Shown piece by piece: positions 1 through 8,196 of a stretch of DNA of 64,000 bases (positions are counted from its first letter, which is position 1; every line of letters starts with the position of its first letter). The stretch lies in assembly GCA_024710405.1 (NCBI GenBank), contig JANJUV010000019.1:62001-126000 (forward strand). The letters run 5' to 3'. Both the position numbers and the translations under genes were made by a program. The notes beneath the pieces are model-generated. The model did not search any database. It was not told the origin of the DNA and saw nothing but the letters and a program-made list of their open reading frames with translations. Source of the DNA: Bacteroidales bacterium. GTDB lineage: Bacteria > Bacteroidota > Bacteroidia > Bacteroidales > F082.

Positions 1-1466
1 GGTTTCAACACTTTAATATGGTCTTCGTGCACGCCTACACCGCGACAGATATCTTCCACCTTGCCCAGAGCCGATGAAGCTTGTCCGCCGGTCATTCCGG
101 TAGTTGCGTTATCGAGTATCAGCACGGTGATGGGCGAGTTGTTGTTGACGGCATCGAGCAGACCGGTTATGCCCGAGTGTGTGAATGTGCTGTCGCCTAT
201 TGCTGCCACGGCCGGAACCAGTCCGGCATCAGCTGCGCCAATGGCCATCGTGATTGAAGCACCCATATCTACACAGCTGTTGATGGATTCGAGCGGTTCA
301 AGTGCGCTGAGGGTATAACAACCAATGTCGGAAAACACCCTGCCGCGGCCATACTCAAGTAATGCTTCATTAAGCGCAAGGAATGCATCGTTGTGTGAAC
401 ATCCGTCACAGAGTTTTGGTGGCCTGTTCCGGATGATACCTGGTGATTGCAATTTAATGTCGAAGTGCATTCCCAGAGCCTTGCCCACAATGTTAGGGTT
501 GAGTTCACCGTCGCGTGGCAACGAACCATCGAGCCGGCCCATGATCTTTTTGCCTTTGTTGAGCATGCCGCGCATGAGTTCTTCAAGTATCGGATAGCCA
601 TCTTCAAGCACCAGCAAGCTCTCTGTTTCTTCATACAATCTGTTGAGCATATCTAATGGAACGGGATATTGCCCGACCTGAAGCACCGGGTAGGGAAGGG
701 TATGGGTTGCGAAATTTTCAATCAGGTAATTATGTGCCAGACCACTGGCGATGATTCCTATGCTTTTATCGTGGCCCTCGTGGTAACGGTTGAAGCCCGA
801 TTGTGCAGCTTCCTGTTCCAGTGGCAGTTGCTTGTCGAGCAATTCACGGTATTGTTTTCTGGCAATGGAAGGCAGCAGAACGTATTGCCTGAGGTTTTCC
901 GGAAGTTTGAGTTCGTTCTGAGGCTTTGTCTCCTGGCGTTTGACTCCTGTGCGTGAATGCGCCAATCGGGTGGTGATACGTATCATAACAGGAATTTTCA
1001 TTCTTTCAGAAAGATCAAATCCGTAGTGTACCATATCATAAGCTTCCTGCTGGTTGGCTGGTTCGAGAACAGGGATAAACGAGAATTTTGCATAAAACCT
1101 TGAATCCTGCTCATTTTGTGATGAGTGCATCGAAGGGTCATCGGCAGCAACCACAATAAGACCGCCATTGGCTCCGGTAATGGCCGAATTAACAAAGGCA
1201 TCAGCGGCAACATTCAGCCCAACGTGTTTCATGCATACCATGGCTCGCTTTCCGGCATATGACATACCCAGTGCTGATTCCATGGCTGTTTTTTCATTGG
1301 CCGACCACAATGCCCTGATCCCTTTCGAACTTGCTTCTTTCGAGGCCTGTACATATTCCATGATCTCTGTTGAAGGTGTGCCGGGATAAGCATAAATGCC
1401 CGACAGGCCTGCATCAATGGCCCCTTGTGCTATGGCTTCATCACCTAATAAAAGCAGTTTTTGCAT
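1..1466 (-). CDS. iorA: indolepyruvate:ferredoxin oxidoreductase, alpha subunit (3' part missing)
   Basis: Oxidises aryl-pyruvates (from aromatic amino acids) to aryl-acetyl-CoA with ferredoxin as acceptor, using thiamine diphosphate; cytosolic, typical of anaerobes. The protein opens MQKLLLLGDEAIAQGAIDAG and has the PYR-type N-terminal domain, a central domain with MHSSQNEQDSRFYAKF, the DGCSHN segment that precedes the TPP domain in this family, and a TPP motif starting at GDSTFTHSG and ending LDNATTGMTGG. About 488 codons are visible; the family is usually near 530-600 residues and ends in a two-cluster ferredoxin domain, which would lie left of base 1. ATG at 1466 is the first start. The beta subunit is expected outside the window. 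Confidence 0.93.
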   Translation of the reverse strand, partial: MQKLLLLGDEAIAQGAIDAGLSGIYAYPGTPSTEIMEYVQASKEASSKGIRALWSANEKTAMESALGMSYAGKRAMVCMKHVGLNVAADAFVNSAITGANGGLIVVAADDPSMHSSQNEQDSRFYAKFSFIPVLEPANQQEAYDMVHYGFDLSERMKIPVMIRITTRLAHSRTGVKRQETKPQNELKLPENLRQYVLLPSIARKQYRELLDKQLPLEQEAAQSGFNRYHEGHDKSIGIIASGLAHNYLIENFATHTLPYPVLQVGQYPVPLDMLNRLYEETESLLVLEDGYPILEELMRGMLNKGKKIMGRLDGSLPRDGELNPNIVGKALGMHFDIKLQSPGIIRNRPPKLCDGCSHNDAFLALNEALLEYGRGRVFSDIGCYTLSALEPLESINSCVDMGASITMAIGAADAGLVPAVAAIGDSTFTHSGITGLLDAVNNNSPITVLILDNATTGMTGGQASSALGKVEDICRGVGVHEDHIKVLK

Positions 1467-1517
1467 GTCGTAAAGCTTAATAAATGAGTTATTTACGCAG
1501 TAAAATTTTCAATGTTA

Positions 1518-1545
1518 CAAAATTAACAATTTGCAGAATGCCAAA
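1518..1545 (-). promoter_or_regulatory. probable promoter of iorA
   Basis: On the minus strand TAATTTTG (1518-1525) matches the Bacteroidota -7 element TAnnTTTG. A TTTG at 1542-1545 is 16 bases upstream as a possible -33 element. The predicted leader is about 50 bases. Confidence 0.45.
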
Positions 1546-1665
1546 ACAGAAGAAAGGCTTAATCATACTCATTCTAAATAAGAAGTCGGACGCTATTCGG
1601 GAGTGAAAACATTCGGGTTGCTGATTTTGGACGACGAGAAAATGGTGTAAGTTACTTTAGATTTA

Positions 1666-1693
1666 TTGAAGTAATATGAAGATATTACCTTTG
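1666..1693 (+). promoter_or_regulatory. probable promoter of lgt
   Basis: TTG at 1666-1668 and TACCTTTG at 1686-1693 (spacing 17) fit the -33/-7 promoter of Bacteroidota. The predicted start of transcription, about 1697, leaves only about five bases before the ATG at 1702. Confidence 0.55.
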
Positions 1694-1701
1694 CAAAAAA
1701 T

Positions 1702-2541
1702 ATGTATGCCATGAGTCTGATTGCTGTGATATGGGATGTGCGTCCCGAAATGTTTGTGTTCCCCGACTGGATGCCATTGCTTGCAGGCAGAGGCGTGCGT
1801 TGGTACGGTGCGCTTTTTGCCGCCTCTTTTGTTGTTGGATATATGATTATGCAAAAGGTGTTCAGGCGTGAGAAAATTGGTGACAAAGTGCTTGACCAGT
1901 TATCCACTTATATGATTGTTGCCACCGTTGTTGGTGCCAGGCTTGGGCATTGCCTGTTCTATGAACCCGAATATTATCTGGCCAACCCGATTGAGATACT
2001 CAAGGTGTGGGAAGGAGGGCTTGCCAGTCATGGTGCGGCCATTGCGATTATCATTGCTTTGTTTTTTTTCGCCCGCAGGCAGAAGAAAACCACGCTTTGG
2101 ATACTCGACCGGATTGTAATTGTGGTAGCACTTGCGGGTTTTTTCATACGTATGGGCAACCTGATGAACTCCGAAATATTCGGGCACATAACATCCATGC
2201 CTTGGGGGTTTCAGTTTGTGCGGGCTGGCGACCCTGCACTCACCGCTGACCCACGTCATCCTACGCAGATTTATGAAGGTTTTTGGTATCTGGCAACTTT
2301 TTTCTTCTTGTATTGGGCTTATTTCAAGAAGTCAATGGGAGAGAAACAGCCAGGATTTCTATTTGCTGTATTTCTCGTCAGTATTTTCGGTTCACGCTTT
2401 TTCATTGAGTTTCTGAAAGAACCACAGGTTGGTTTTGAAACCTCTATGACATTGAATATGGGGCAATGGCTCAGTATTCCGTTTGTGATTGCCGGTGTAT
2501 ATCTTTGGTTTATAGGTTGGCAGAAAACAAAAAAAGCCTGA
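1702..2541 (+). CDS. lgt: prolipoprotein diacylglyceryl transferase
   Basis: Inner-membrane enzyme that transfers diacylglycerol from phosphatidylglycerol to the lipobox cysteine of prolipoproteins, the first step of lipoprotein maturation. The 279 residues contain about seven hydrophobic segments and the family motifs in order: GARLGHCLFY, GGLASHGAAI (essential His), RMGNLMNSEIFG (the Lgt signature with its Arg), and RHPTQIYE. Length matches the family (about 270-290). Start ATG at 1702; an in-frame ATG at 1711 is possible. The stop codon lies inside the stem of the following terminator. Monocistronic, convergent with the DUF2723 gene. Confidence 0.96.
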   Translation: MYAMSLIAVIWDVRPEMFVFPDWMPLLAGRGVRWYGALFAASFVVGYMIMQKVFRREKIGDKVLDQLSTYMIVATVVGARLGHCLFYEPEYYLANPIEILKVWEGGLASHGAAIAIIIALFFFARRQKKTTLWILDRIVIVVALAGFFIRMGNLMNSEIFGHITSMPWGFQFVRAGDPALTADPRHPTQIYEGFWYLATFFFLYWAYFKKSMGEKQPGFLFAVFLVSIFGSRFFIEFLKEPQVGFETSMTLNMGQWLSIPFVIAGVYLWFIGWQKTKKA

Positions 2542-2555
2542 TAAACAGGCTTTTT
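2531..2555. terminator. bidirectional rho-independent terminator
   Basis: Perfect 10-bp stem AAAAAGCCTG / CAGGCTTTTT around a five-base loop (ATAAA). The A-run and T-run make it usable from both sides, between convergent lgt and the DUF2723 gene. The lgt TGA stop (2539-2541) is in the stem. Confidence 0.85.
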
Positions 2556-2579
2556 GATAAATATTGTGCGGGTTTGGCA

Positions 2580-5500
2580 TTAATATCCGAACAGGGTAAT
2601 TTGTGCCATAAATGCATCTTCGATTTCTTTGGCAAATTCTTCTTGTTTGTATTCACCAGCTATTTGCGCCAGCCGTTGAAGCACTGCCATAGCTTCCTGA
2701 ATGTTGTTGTCATAATAAGCAGCGTGTTTAGTACTCAGACTGTTATAGTAGCGCAGGTCGTCAAGGTATCTGTCCATGAGTGTCCGGGCAAGGTTTGTTC
2801 CCTTTTCCATATTTTCTGATTGGTAATACACCTCGACCCAGGGAAGCATGTAAAAGTCAAATGTAATTTTTTCGTGCGGGAAGAAATACATTCCTTTATC
2901 GAGCACGGCTGCAGCCGAATCGGCTTTTCCTTCGCTGACCAATGCCTGAGCCAGACGAACATAACTTTGTTTTGCCATAATGGAATTACGGCTGCTTTCG
3001 CGGTCAACTGTAACATCAGGATCGTGCAGATTGCCCCATTTAGCTTGCTCCATAAGCAGTTGCCATGAACCATCGGTATACACGCCGCCAAGCTTTTCAA
3101 CTACGCCAGTGGCCTCCACAGGCATAAACCTGTAAACCATTCCTTCCATATGGCAATACTTGTCGATATTCAGTACTTTGCTCACACTGCTTGGATTGGT
3201 GAAGTATATCGGACGCTCCCAATTGCTTGATGCCAGAAAATCAAGCAGCATCAGATCGTTCTTATACAGTCCGTTTTGGGTAATTTCCCAGGTAATCTCA
3301 TTCACAATGAGGTGATGCATGTTTTCGGGAACGGTGCCGCTTCTGATAACAGCCTCTTTATCAACAGTAAGTTTAATTTTTCTTGACGGGAAATAATTGA
3401 TCCGTTCACCTGTTTGCAAAGGCACTTTGGTTTGTTCACTTTCATTGGCAACAAAATCAATCAGATCCTTCAGCTCAACCGGCCCCTGAACCCGTTCTAA
3501 AACCGGAATATACTCATTGATGCCTTTGTTATATTGTTCGGGGCTCAATGTAAGTGGCAGCCTGTCAGAATCATACACCTTTTTGCCCAACTGGTGCACA
3601 TACCAGTCACCGGAAGCGAGCATATAGTTGACTACCCGCATGTCCGTTCTGAAATTTTCCACCTCCTGAACATACCACAAGGGAAATGTATCGTTGTCAC
3701 CGTTTGTGAAGAGTACTGATTTTGGGGCGCATTGTGACATATAGCTCATGGCGAAGTCTCTGGCTGCATATTTGCCTGACCTGTCGTGCCCTTCCCAGCC
3801 TTGGCTGGCCATAATTCCGGGAACAAGCAACAGTGTGGCAAATATAACGGCGACAGCAGGCAAAACCTTGTTGCTCATTTTCTTGCTGAGCAACTCATAC
3901 AGGTAAAGAACCCCAAAACCTATCCAGATGGCAAATGCATAAAATGACCCGGCATAAGCATAATCCCGCTCACGTGGTTGATAGGGGGTTTGATTCAGGT
4001 AAACAATAATGGCAAGCCCGGTCATCACAAACAATAAAAACACCACCCAGGTATCTTTGGGATTTCTCAGGTAATGATGCACCAGACCTAATAAGCCGAG
4101 CAGAAGGGGAAGAAAATAGAAAGTAGCCCTGGCCGGATTTTTCATGCTATCGGGCAAATCTTTCTGGCTTCCAAGCCTGAATGAGTCTATAGCGTTGATG
4201 CCGCTGATCCAATTGCCGTTTTCGATTTCGCCCTGACTTTCAATGTCGTTCTGGCGTCCGACAAAATTCCACATGAAATAGCGGACATACATATGTGAAA
4301 CCTGATATGAAAAGAAAAATCTCAGGTTTTCACCGAAGGTAGGCCGGATAAGCACTTCTGATGTTCCATCGGGTTTGTTTACCCTGATAGGAATTCCCTT
4401 ATCGCCTCCAACATCTTTGTAAATCCTGATGTGACTCGGTTTTTGGTTGCTCCACATGCGCGGGAAAACAGTAGTAAACCTGCTGTCGTAAACTGGTTTG
4501 GTGCTTCTCCTGTGGTCTGTGATAACATATTTGCCTTTGTTTTTGTCCTTTACATAAACAGGATTGCCATCCTTATAAGACTCGATAGGAGCGGTGTAAT
4601 ATTGTCCGTAGAGCAACGGCCAGTCGCCATATTGTTCTCTGTTCAGATAAGCAAGCATGGTAATTGCGTCGCTCGGTTCGTTTTCGTTGATGGGGGTGTT
4701 TGCATTGGCGCGTATAATCAGCATGAAGAATGATGAATAGCCGATAAGTATGAACATAAAAGCCAGAATGGCAGTGTTCAGTATTGCTTTATTGCGCTTG
4801 TGGGTGTATTTCAGTCCGAAGATGATAAGGCCGGTTAGTAGTGCAAAATAAATTATTGTTCCAGTGTTGAAGGGCATACCAAGGGAGTTGACAAAAAACA
4901 ATTCGAACGAGCCTGCAAGTTTAACGATCAGTGGTATAATGAGGTTCATGATAAAGGCAAGGATCAGCAATGAGATGATGCCGGCAAGAACAAATCCTTT
5001 AGGGGATGTCTGAAATTTCTTGTAGTAAAACACGTAAACAATAGCCGGGATGGCAAGCAGGTTGAGCATGTGAACTCCGATCGAAAGCCCGATCATGTAG
5101 GCAATGAAAAGCAACCACCTGTAATTGTGGGGTTCGTCGGCTACGGTTTCCCACTTGAGGATAGCCCAGAAAACCACCGCAGTGAAGAAAGAAGACATGG
5201 CATACACTTCACCTTCAACAGCTGAAAACCAGAATGAATCGCTGAAGGTATAGGCCAATGCACCAACCGCTCCTGCACCAATGATGGCCAGATTGTTGCC
5301 CGAGAATACATCATTTGTGTCAATACTGACGATTTTACGTGCTAATAGTGTAATAGTCCAGAATAAAAACAGAATGGTGAAACTGCTCGATAAGGCCGAC
5401 ATCGCATTCATCATCAAAGCAACTTTGCTGACATCGCCAAAAGCAAACAGACTGAAGAACCTTCCAATCATCTGAAAAAGTGGTGCTCCGGGCGGATGTC

Positions 5501-5642
5501 CGACTTGCAGCTTGTAAGCTGTTGAGATATATTCTCCACAATCCCACCAACTGGCCGTTGGTTCCAGGGTCAGAAAATAAACGATGGTGGCAATCAGGAA
5601 TACAAACCATCCTGCCAGGTTGTTCAGTCTTTTGAAATCCAT
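2580..5642 (-). CDS. DUF2723 (TMEM260-type) membrane protein, probable protein O-mannosyltransferase-like GT-C enzyme
   Basis: The 1020-residue protein begins MDFKRLNNLAGWFVFLIATI. It has a DUF2723 N-terminus with a first periplasmic loop containing WWDCGEYISTAYKLQVGHPP (acidic residue and HPP typical of GT-C transferases), a dozen or so membrane segments over the first 600 residues, then a soluble C-terminal part of about 400 residues with TPR-like helices near residue 890-930. Eukaryotic TMEM260 is an O-mannosyltransferase, so a lipid-phosphosugar-dependent O-glycosylation role in the envelope is inferred. ATG at 5642 is preferred; an upstream TTG at 5666 is in frame but has no support. Convergent with lgt. 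Confidence 0.85.
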   Translation of the reverse strand: MDFKRLNNLAGWFVFLIATIVYFLTLEPTASWWDCGEYISTAYKLQVGHPPGAPLFQMIGRFFSLFAFGDVSKVALMMNAMSALSSSFTILFLFWTITLLARKIVSIDTNDVFSGNNLAIIGAGAVGALAYTFSDSFWFSAVEGEVYAMSSFFTAVVFWAILKWETVADEPHNYRWLLFIAYMIGLSIGVHMLNLLAIPAIVYVFYYKKFQTSPKGFVLAGIISLLILAFIMNLIIPLIVKLAGSFELFFVNSLGMPFNTGTIIYFALLTGLIIFGLKYTHKRNKAILNTAILAFMFILIGYSSFFMLIIRANANTPINENEPSDAITMLAYLNREQYGDWPLLYGQYYTAPIESYKDGNPVYVKDKNKGKYVITDHRRSTKPVYDSRFTTVFPRMWSNQKPSHIRIYKDVGGDKGIPIRVNKPDGTSEVLIRPTFGENLRFFFSYQVSHMYVRYFMWNFVGRQNDIESQGEIENGNWISGINAIDSFRLGSQKDLPDSMKNPARATFYFLPLLLGLLGLVHHYLRNPKDTWVVFLLFVMTGLAIIVYLNQTPYQPRERDYAYAGSFYAFAIWIGFGVLYLYELLSKKMSNKVLPAVAVIFATLLLVPGIMASQGWEGHDRSGKYAARDFAMSYMSQCAPKSVLFTNGDNDTFPLWYVQEVENFRTDMRVVNYMLASGDWYVHQLGKKVYDSDRLPLTLSPEQYNKGINEYIPVLERVQGPVELKDLIDFVANESEQTKVPLQTGERINYFPSRKIKLTVDKEAVIRSGTVPENMHHLIVNEITWEITQNGLYKNDLMLLDFLASSNWERPIYFTNPSSVSKVLNIDKYCHMEGMVYRFMPVEATGVVEKLGGVYTDGSWQLLMEQAKWGNLHDPDVTVDRESSRNSIMAKQSYVRLAQALVSEGKADSAAAVLDKGMYFFPHEKITFDFYMLPWVEVYYQSENMEKGTNLARTLMDRYLDDLRYYNSLSTKHAAYYDNNIQEAMAVLQRLAQIAGEYKQEEFAKEIEDAFMAQITLFGY

Positions 5643-5698
5643 TGTTTTTGAATATTTTGTGTTCAATTGAAACGCGAAACGAAGGTAAGGATTCGGGG

Positions 5699-5706
5699 CA
5701 AAAGTA
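5699..5706 (-). promoter_or_regulatory. probable -7 element for the DUF2723 gene
   Basis: TACTTTTG on the minus strand matches TAnnTTTG. The predicted leader is about 50 bases. I see no clear -33 element. Confidence 0.4.
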
Positions 5707-5783
5707 ATCTTAAAAATGCGAAGTGTTTAAGTTTTTTTAACAAGCATTGTTGAAACGGGCTGTATCTGATATGAGTTATTGTT

Positions 5784-7256
5784 TCAGAGTTGGGTTTCTG
5801 TTGCAGCCTTTGATGGCTGTCTCATGCAGAATTGTTCAACGTCTGAGGCTTTTTGTGCTGCGTTGCAGCAATAAACACCCTGGCTGAAGTGTTCGTTGCA
5901 AATGCTGACTTTTCGTTGTGCAATGCGTTGAATGTTGATCAGGTGCCTTGCAGAGATATTATCTGTGGTAATGTTTTTTCCGCCGGTTCCGCAGGCCAGC
6001 GTGAGCGAGGGCTGCAGCCCGTTGAAAGTACCACCTAATGCTCCTTGCGACGAGGGTTGATTCACAAGAATTCTGCCTGCATTCATGGTTTCGGCAAAAA
6101 ACCTGATTTTGGCCTCATCGTTTGAGAAAATGCTGGCTGTGTGGCCCAGTCCTCCATAACGGTTGATTTCGCGGCATCGGGTAATGCCTTCTTCGAAACT
6201 GTTCACTTCATAAAAGGCGAGGATGGGTGCAAGTATTTCGAAAGATAACGGAGACTCAATTCCTACTTTGTCGAGCGGAGCAATCAATACTGTAGTTTCT
6301 TCCGGCACTTCGAAGCCCGACATCCTGGCAATTTCTGCCGCCGGCTTTCCGATTACTGCGGCGTTCATTACACTTTGAGCCAGATTGAAAGCCACCGGTT
6401 CGAGCATCCTAATTTCTTTCTCATTCAAAAAATAAGCTCCTTTTCTGATAAATTCATCTTTGAGTGCCTGAGCGTTATAGCGCGAAACAACTACAGCCTG
6501 TTCACTTGCGCAGATGGTTCCGTAATCAAATGTCTTGGAAAGCAAAATCTGGTCAACAGCAAAAGCTACATCAGCAGTTTTTCCCACATAAACAGGCACA
6601 TTGCCAGGGCCGATTCCGATGGTTGGGTTTCCCGAACTATAAGCAGCCCTTACCAAACCAACCGAGCCAGTAGCCAGAATAAGTGCGGTTTTTTTGTGTG
6701 CCATAAATGCGAGCACTTCATCTTTGTTTACTCTTTTAAGCCATTGTATGCAATGTTCCGGAGCTCCGGCTTCAAGTGCTGCTTCATAGCAGATTTTTGC
6801 TGCTTCGATAGTGCATTTACGAGCGGCGCCGTGTGGGCTTATTATCAATGGATTGCGTGTTTTCAGGCTGATAAGTATCTTGAATATAACTGTACTGGTT
6901 GGGTTTGTGACAGGTGTGATGGCAAAAACCGGTCCGAGTGGTCTGGCTATTTCTGTAATTCCCGAAACAGGGTCGTGTGAAACAATTCCGGCGGCTTTGA
7001 AATCGCGTATGTCTTCATACACGTGTTTAGAAGCAATGATGTTTTTGATCACCTTGTCGGCAGTTTTTCCGATACCGGTTTCCTGATGAGCGAGTTCGGC
7101 CAGCCTGAACCGGCTGTCGAATGCAGCTTCGTAAGCCTTCCTGACAATACTATCGGTTTTTTTGCTGTCGAATGAGGAAAATGCATCAGCAGCCTGAACG
7201 GCCTGATGCATCACCTGATCTATGTATTCATGATTTACTGGTAGTTGTTCAGTCAT
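5784..7256 (-). CDS. CoA-acylating aldehyde dehydrogenase, AdhE N-terminal type
   Basis: Interconverts acetyl-CoA (or another acyl-CoA) and aldehyde with NAD(H); cytosolic. It aligns by eye with the N-terminal half of AdhE: VFAITPVTNPTSTVIFKILI, LKTRNPLIISPH, GIGPGNVPVYV, catalytic Cys in TICASEQAVVV, and the C-terminal ACGTGGKNITTDNISARHL that in AdhE joins the iron alcohol dehydrogenase. Here that second domain is absent and the protein ends after a further ~45 residues containing four Cys (CNEHFSQGVYCCN and a later C). Length 490. No alcohol dehydrogenase gene is adjacent. ATG at 7256. Substrate may differ from acetaldehyde. Confidence 0.85.
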   Translation of the reverse strand: MTEQLPVNHEYIDQVMHQAVQAADAFSSFDSKKTDSIVRKAYEAAFDSRFRLAELAHQETGIGKTADKVIKNIIASKHVYEDIRDFKAAGIVSHDPVSGITEIARPLGPVFAITPVTNPTSTVIFKILISLKTRNPLIISPHGAARKCTIEAAKICYEAALEAGAPEHCIQWLKRVNKDEVLAFMAHKKTALILATGSVGLVRAAYSSGNPTIGIGPGNVPVYVGKTADVAFAVDQILLSKTFDYGTICASEQAVVVSRYNAQALKDEFIRKGAYFLNEKEIRMLEPVAFNLAQSVMNAAVIGKPAAEIARMSGFEVPEETTVLIAPLDKVGIESPLSFEILAPILAFYEVNSFEEGITRCREINRYGGLGHTASIFSNDEAKIRFFAETMNAGRILVNQPSSQGALGGTFNGLQPSLTLACGTGGKNITTDNISARHLINIQRIAQRKVSICNEHFSQGVYCCNAAQKASDVEQFCMRQPSKAATETQL

Positions 7257-7328
7257 CGTTGTTAATTTTTATTTTGCAGTCTCACAGGCTACAGGATACC
7301 AGCCAGGTAAACCCGTTATAAAGAAGTC

Positions 7329-7360
7329 AAATGTAAATAAGCCCTGCGAATGCTGCAAAT
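7329..7360 (-). promoter_or_regulatory. probable promoter of the aldehyde dehydrogenase gene
   Basis: Minus strand TTTG (7357-7360) and TACATTTG (7329-7336) with 20 bases between, a good match to the Bacteroidota -33/-7 consensus. Predicted leader about 70 bases. Confidence 0.6.
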
Positions 7361-7386
7361 CAACTGTCAAAAAAAGCAAAAAAATA

Positions 7387-7414
7387 TTGTTTTTACAAAA
7401 TTTAACTATCTTTG
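7387..7414 (+). promoter_or_regulatory. promoter of tRNA-Gln
   Basis: TTG at 7387-7389 and TATCTTTG at 7407-7414, spacing 17, about 24 bases before the tRNA. Confidence 0.65.
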
Positions 7415-7437
7415 CAGCCGCTTTCGGCGCATGTAAC

Positions 7438-7508
7438 TGTCCAATGGTGTAACGGTAGCACTGCAGATTTTGGTTCTGCCTGTCTAGGTTCGAATCCTGG
7501 TTGGACAA
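7438..7508 (+). tRNA. tRNA-Gln (anticodon TTG)
   Basis: Cloverleaf by eye: acceptor TGTCCAA/TTGGACA, D arm GTGT..GCAC, anticodon stem GCAGA/TCTGC with loop TTTTGGT giving anticodon TTG, T arm CTAGG/CCTGG with TTCGAAT loop. Discriminator base A at 7508. CCA is not encoded. Confidence 0.95.
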
Positions 7509-7515
7509 CGGAGGG

Positions 7516-7547
7516 AAACCTGCTACGCTTAAGTATCAGGTTTTTTT
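7516..7547 (+). terminator. terminator after tRNA-Gln
   Basis: Seven-base-pair stem AAACCTG (7516-7522) / CAGGTTT (7537-7543) followed by a run of T to 7547. Confidence 0.7.
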
Positions 7548-7604
7548 ATTCGGTCGGGTTGCGGGCCTTTGATGAGTAAAGCCAGGAAAAATTCAAATTA
7601 TTTT

Positions 7605-7636
7605 TTGATAATGTCCTGAAAAATAGCTTACTTTTG
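7605..7636 (+). promoter_or_regulatory. promoter of the rimP-nusA-infB operon
   Basis: TTG at 7605-7607 and TACTTTTG at 7629-7636 (spacing 21). The predicted start near 7640 gives a leader of about 65 bases that contains a strong hairpin. Confidence 0.6.
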
Positions 7637-7667
7637 CATTGGATTAACCAACCGGGAGAGGATATGT

Positions 7668-7693
7668 GAGGGGACTAGTGTCCCCTCTTTTAT
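7668..7693 (+). terminator. leader hairpin with U-run (attenuator-like) before rimP
   Basis: Perfect stem GAGGGGAC (7668-7675) / GTCCCCTC (7680-7687) with a TAGT tetraloop, followed by TTTTATT. It lies between the rimP promoter and the rimP ATG (7706), so it would terminate or regulate the operon's own transcript, not an upstream gene. Confidence 0.65.
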
Positions 7694-7705
7694 TAAACAT
7701 AAAAA

Positions 7706-8170
7706 ATGATTAAAAGAGATCAGATCATTGATTGGGCGAATCAGGCACTTGAAGGTACCGACCGTTTTGTGGTTGAAGTTCTTATTAAGAACAGGGACAC
7801 CATCCTTGTTTTTCTGGATGCAGACACATCGGTCAACATTGATGACTGTGTGCTAGTCAGCCGCGCCATAGAAGGAAAGCTAGACCGCGACGAACATGAC
7901 TTTGAACTCAGAGTATCGTCAGCAGGTGCAGATCAACCCTTCAGAATGCCTCGTCAATACAGGAAAAATATTGGCAGATCCATTGAATGCACGCGAAAGG
8001 ATGAAACTGTAGTTACAGGGAAACTAACCGGCGTCGACGAAAAAGGCATAAGCCTTGAAACGTTTGTGGCCAAAAAACAAAATAAAATCAAAAAGGAAGT
8101 AGCAGGCGATGCATTGTACATCCCTTTTGCCGAAATCAGTGAATCAAAGGTTATTATTAGCTTTCAATAG
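7706..8170 (+). CDS. rimP: ribosome maturation factor RimP
   Basis: Needed for 30S subunit maturation. The 154 residues show the RimP N-terminal alpha/beta domain with the pattern VSRAIEGKLD....FELRVSSAGADQPF (family: LEVSSPGLDRPL), then an SH3-like C-terminal domain starting near GKLTGVDEKGISL. The length is typical. First gene of rimP-nusA-infB, an order conserved widely in bacteria; the nusA ATG follows 26 bases after the stop. Confidence 0.93.
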   Translation: MIKRDQIIDWANQALEGTDRFVVEVLIKNRDTILVFLDADTSVNIDDCVLVSRAIEGKLDRDEHDFELRVSSAGADQPFRMPRQYRKNIGRSIECTRKDETVVTGKLTGVDEKGISLETFVAKKQNKIKKEVAGDALYIPFAEISESKVIISFQ

Positions 8171-8196
8171 AACTTAATTAACTGTTAACAAATACA

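Noticed and set aside
998-1417. Open frames antisense or out of frame inside iorA
   Set aside because: The true frame gives a continuous iorA protein with TPP and DGCSHN motifs; the others are shadows.
1563-1577. Possible Fur-like box upstream of iorA (TCATACT-C-ATTCTAA)
   Set aside because: Only one half matches the TTAGAAT-n-ATTCTAA pattern.
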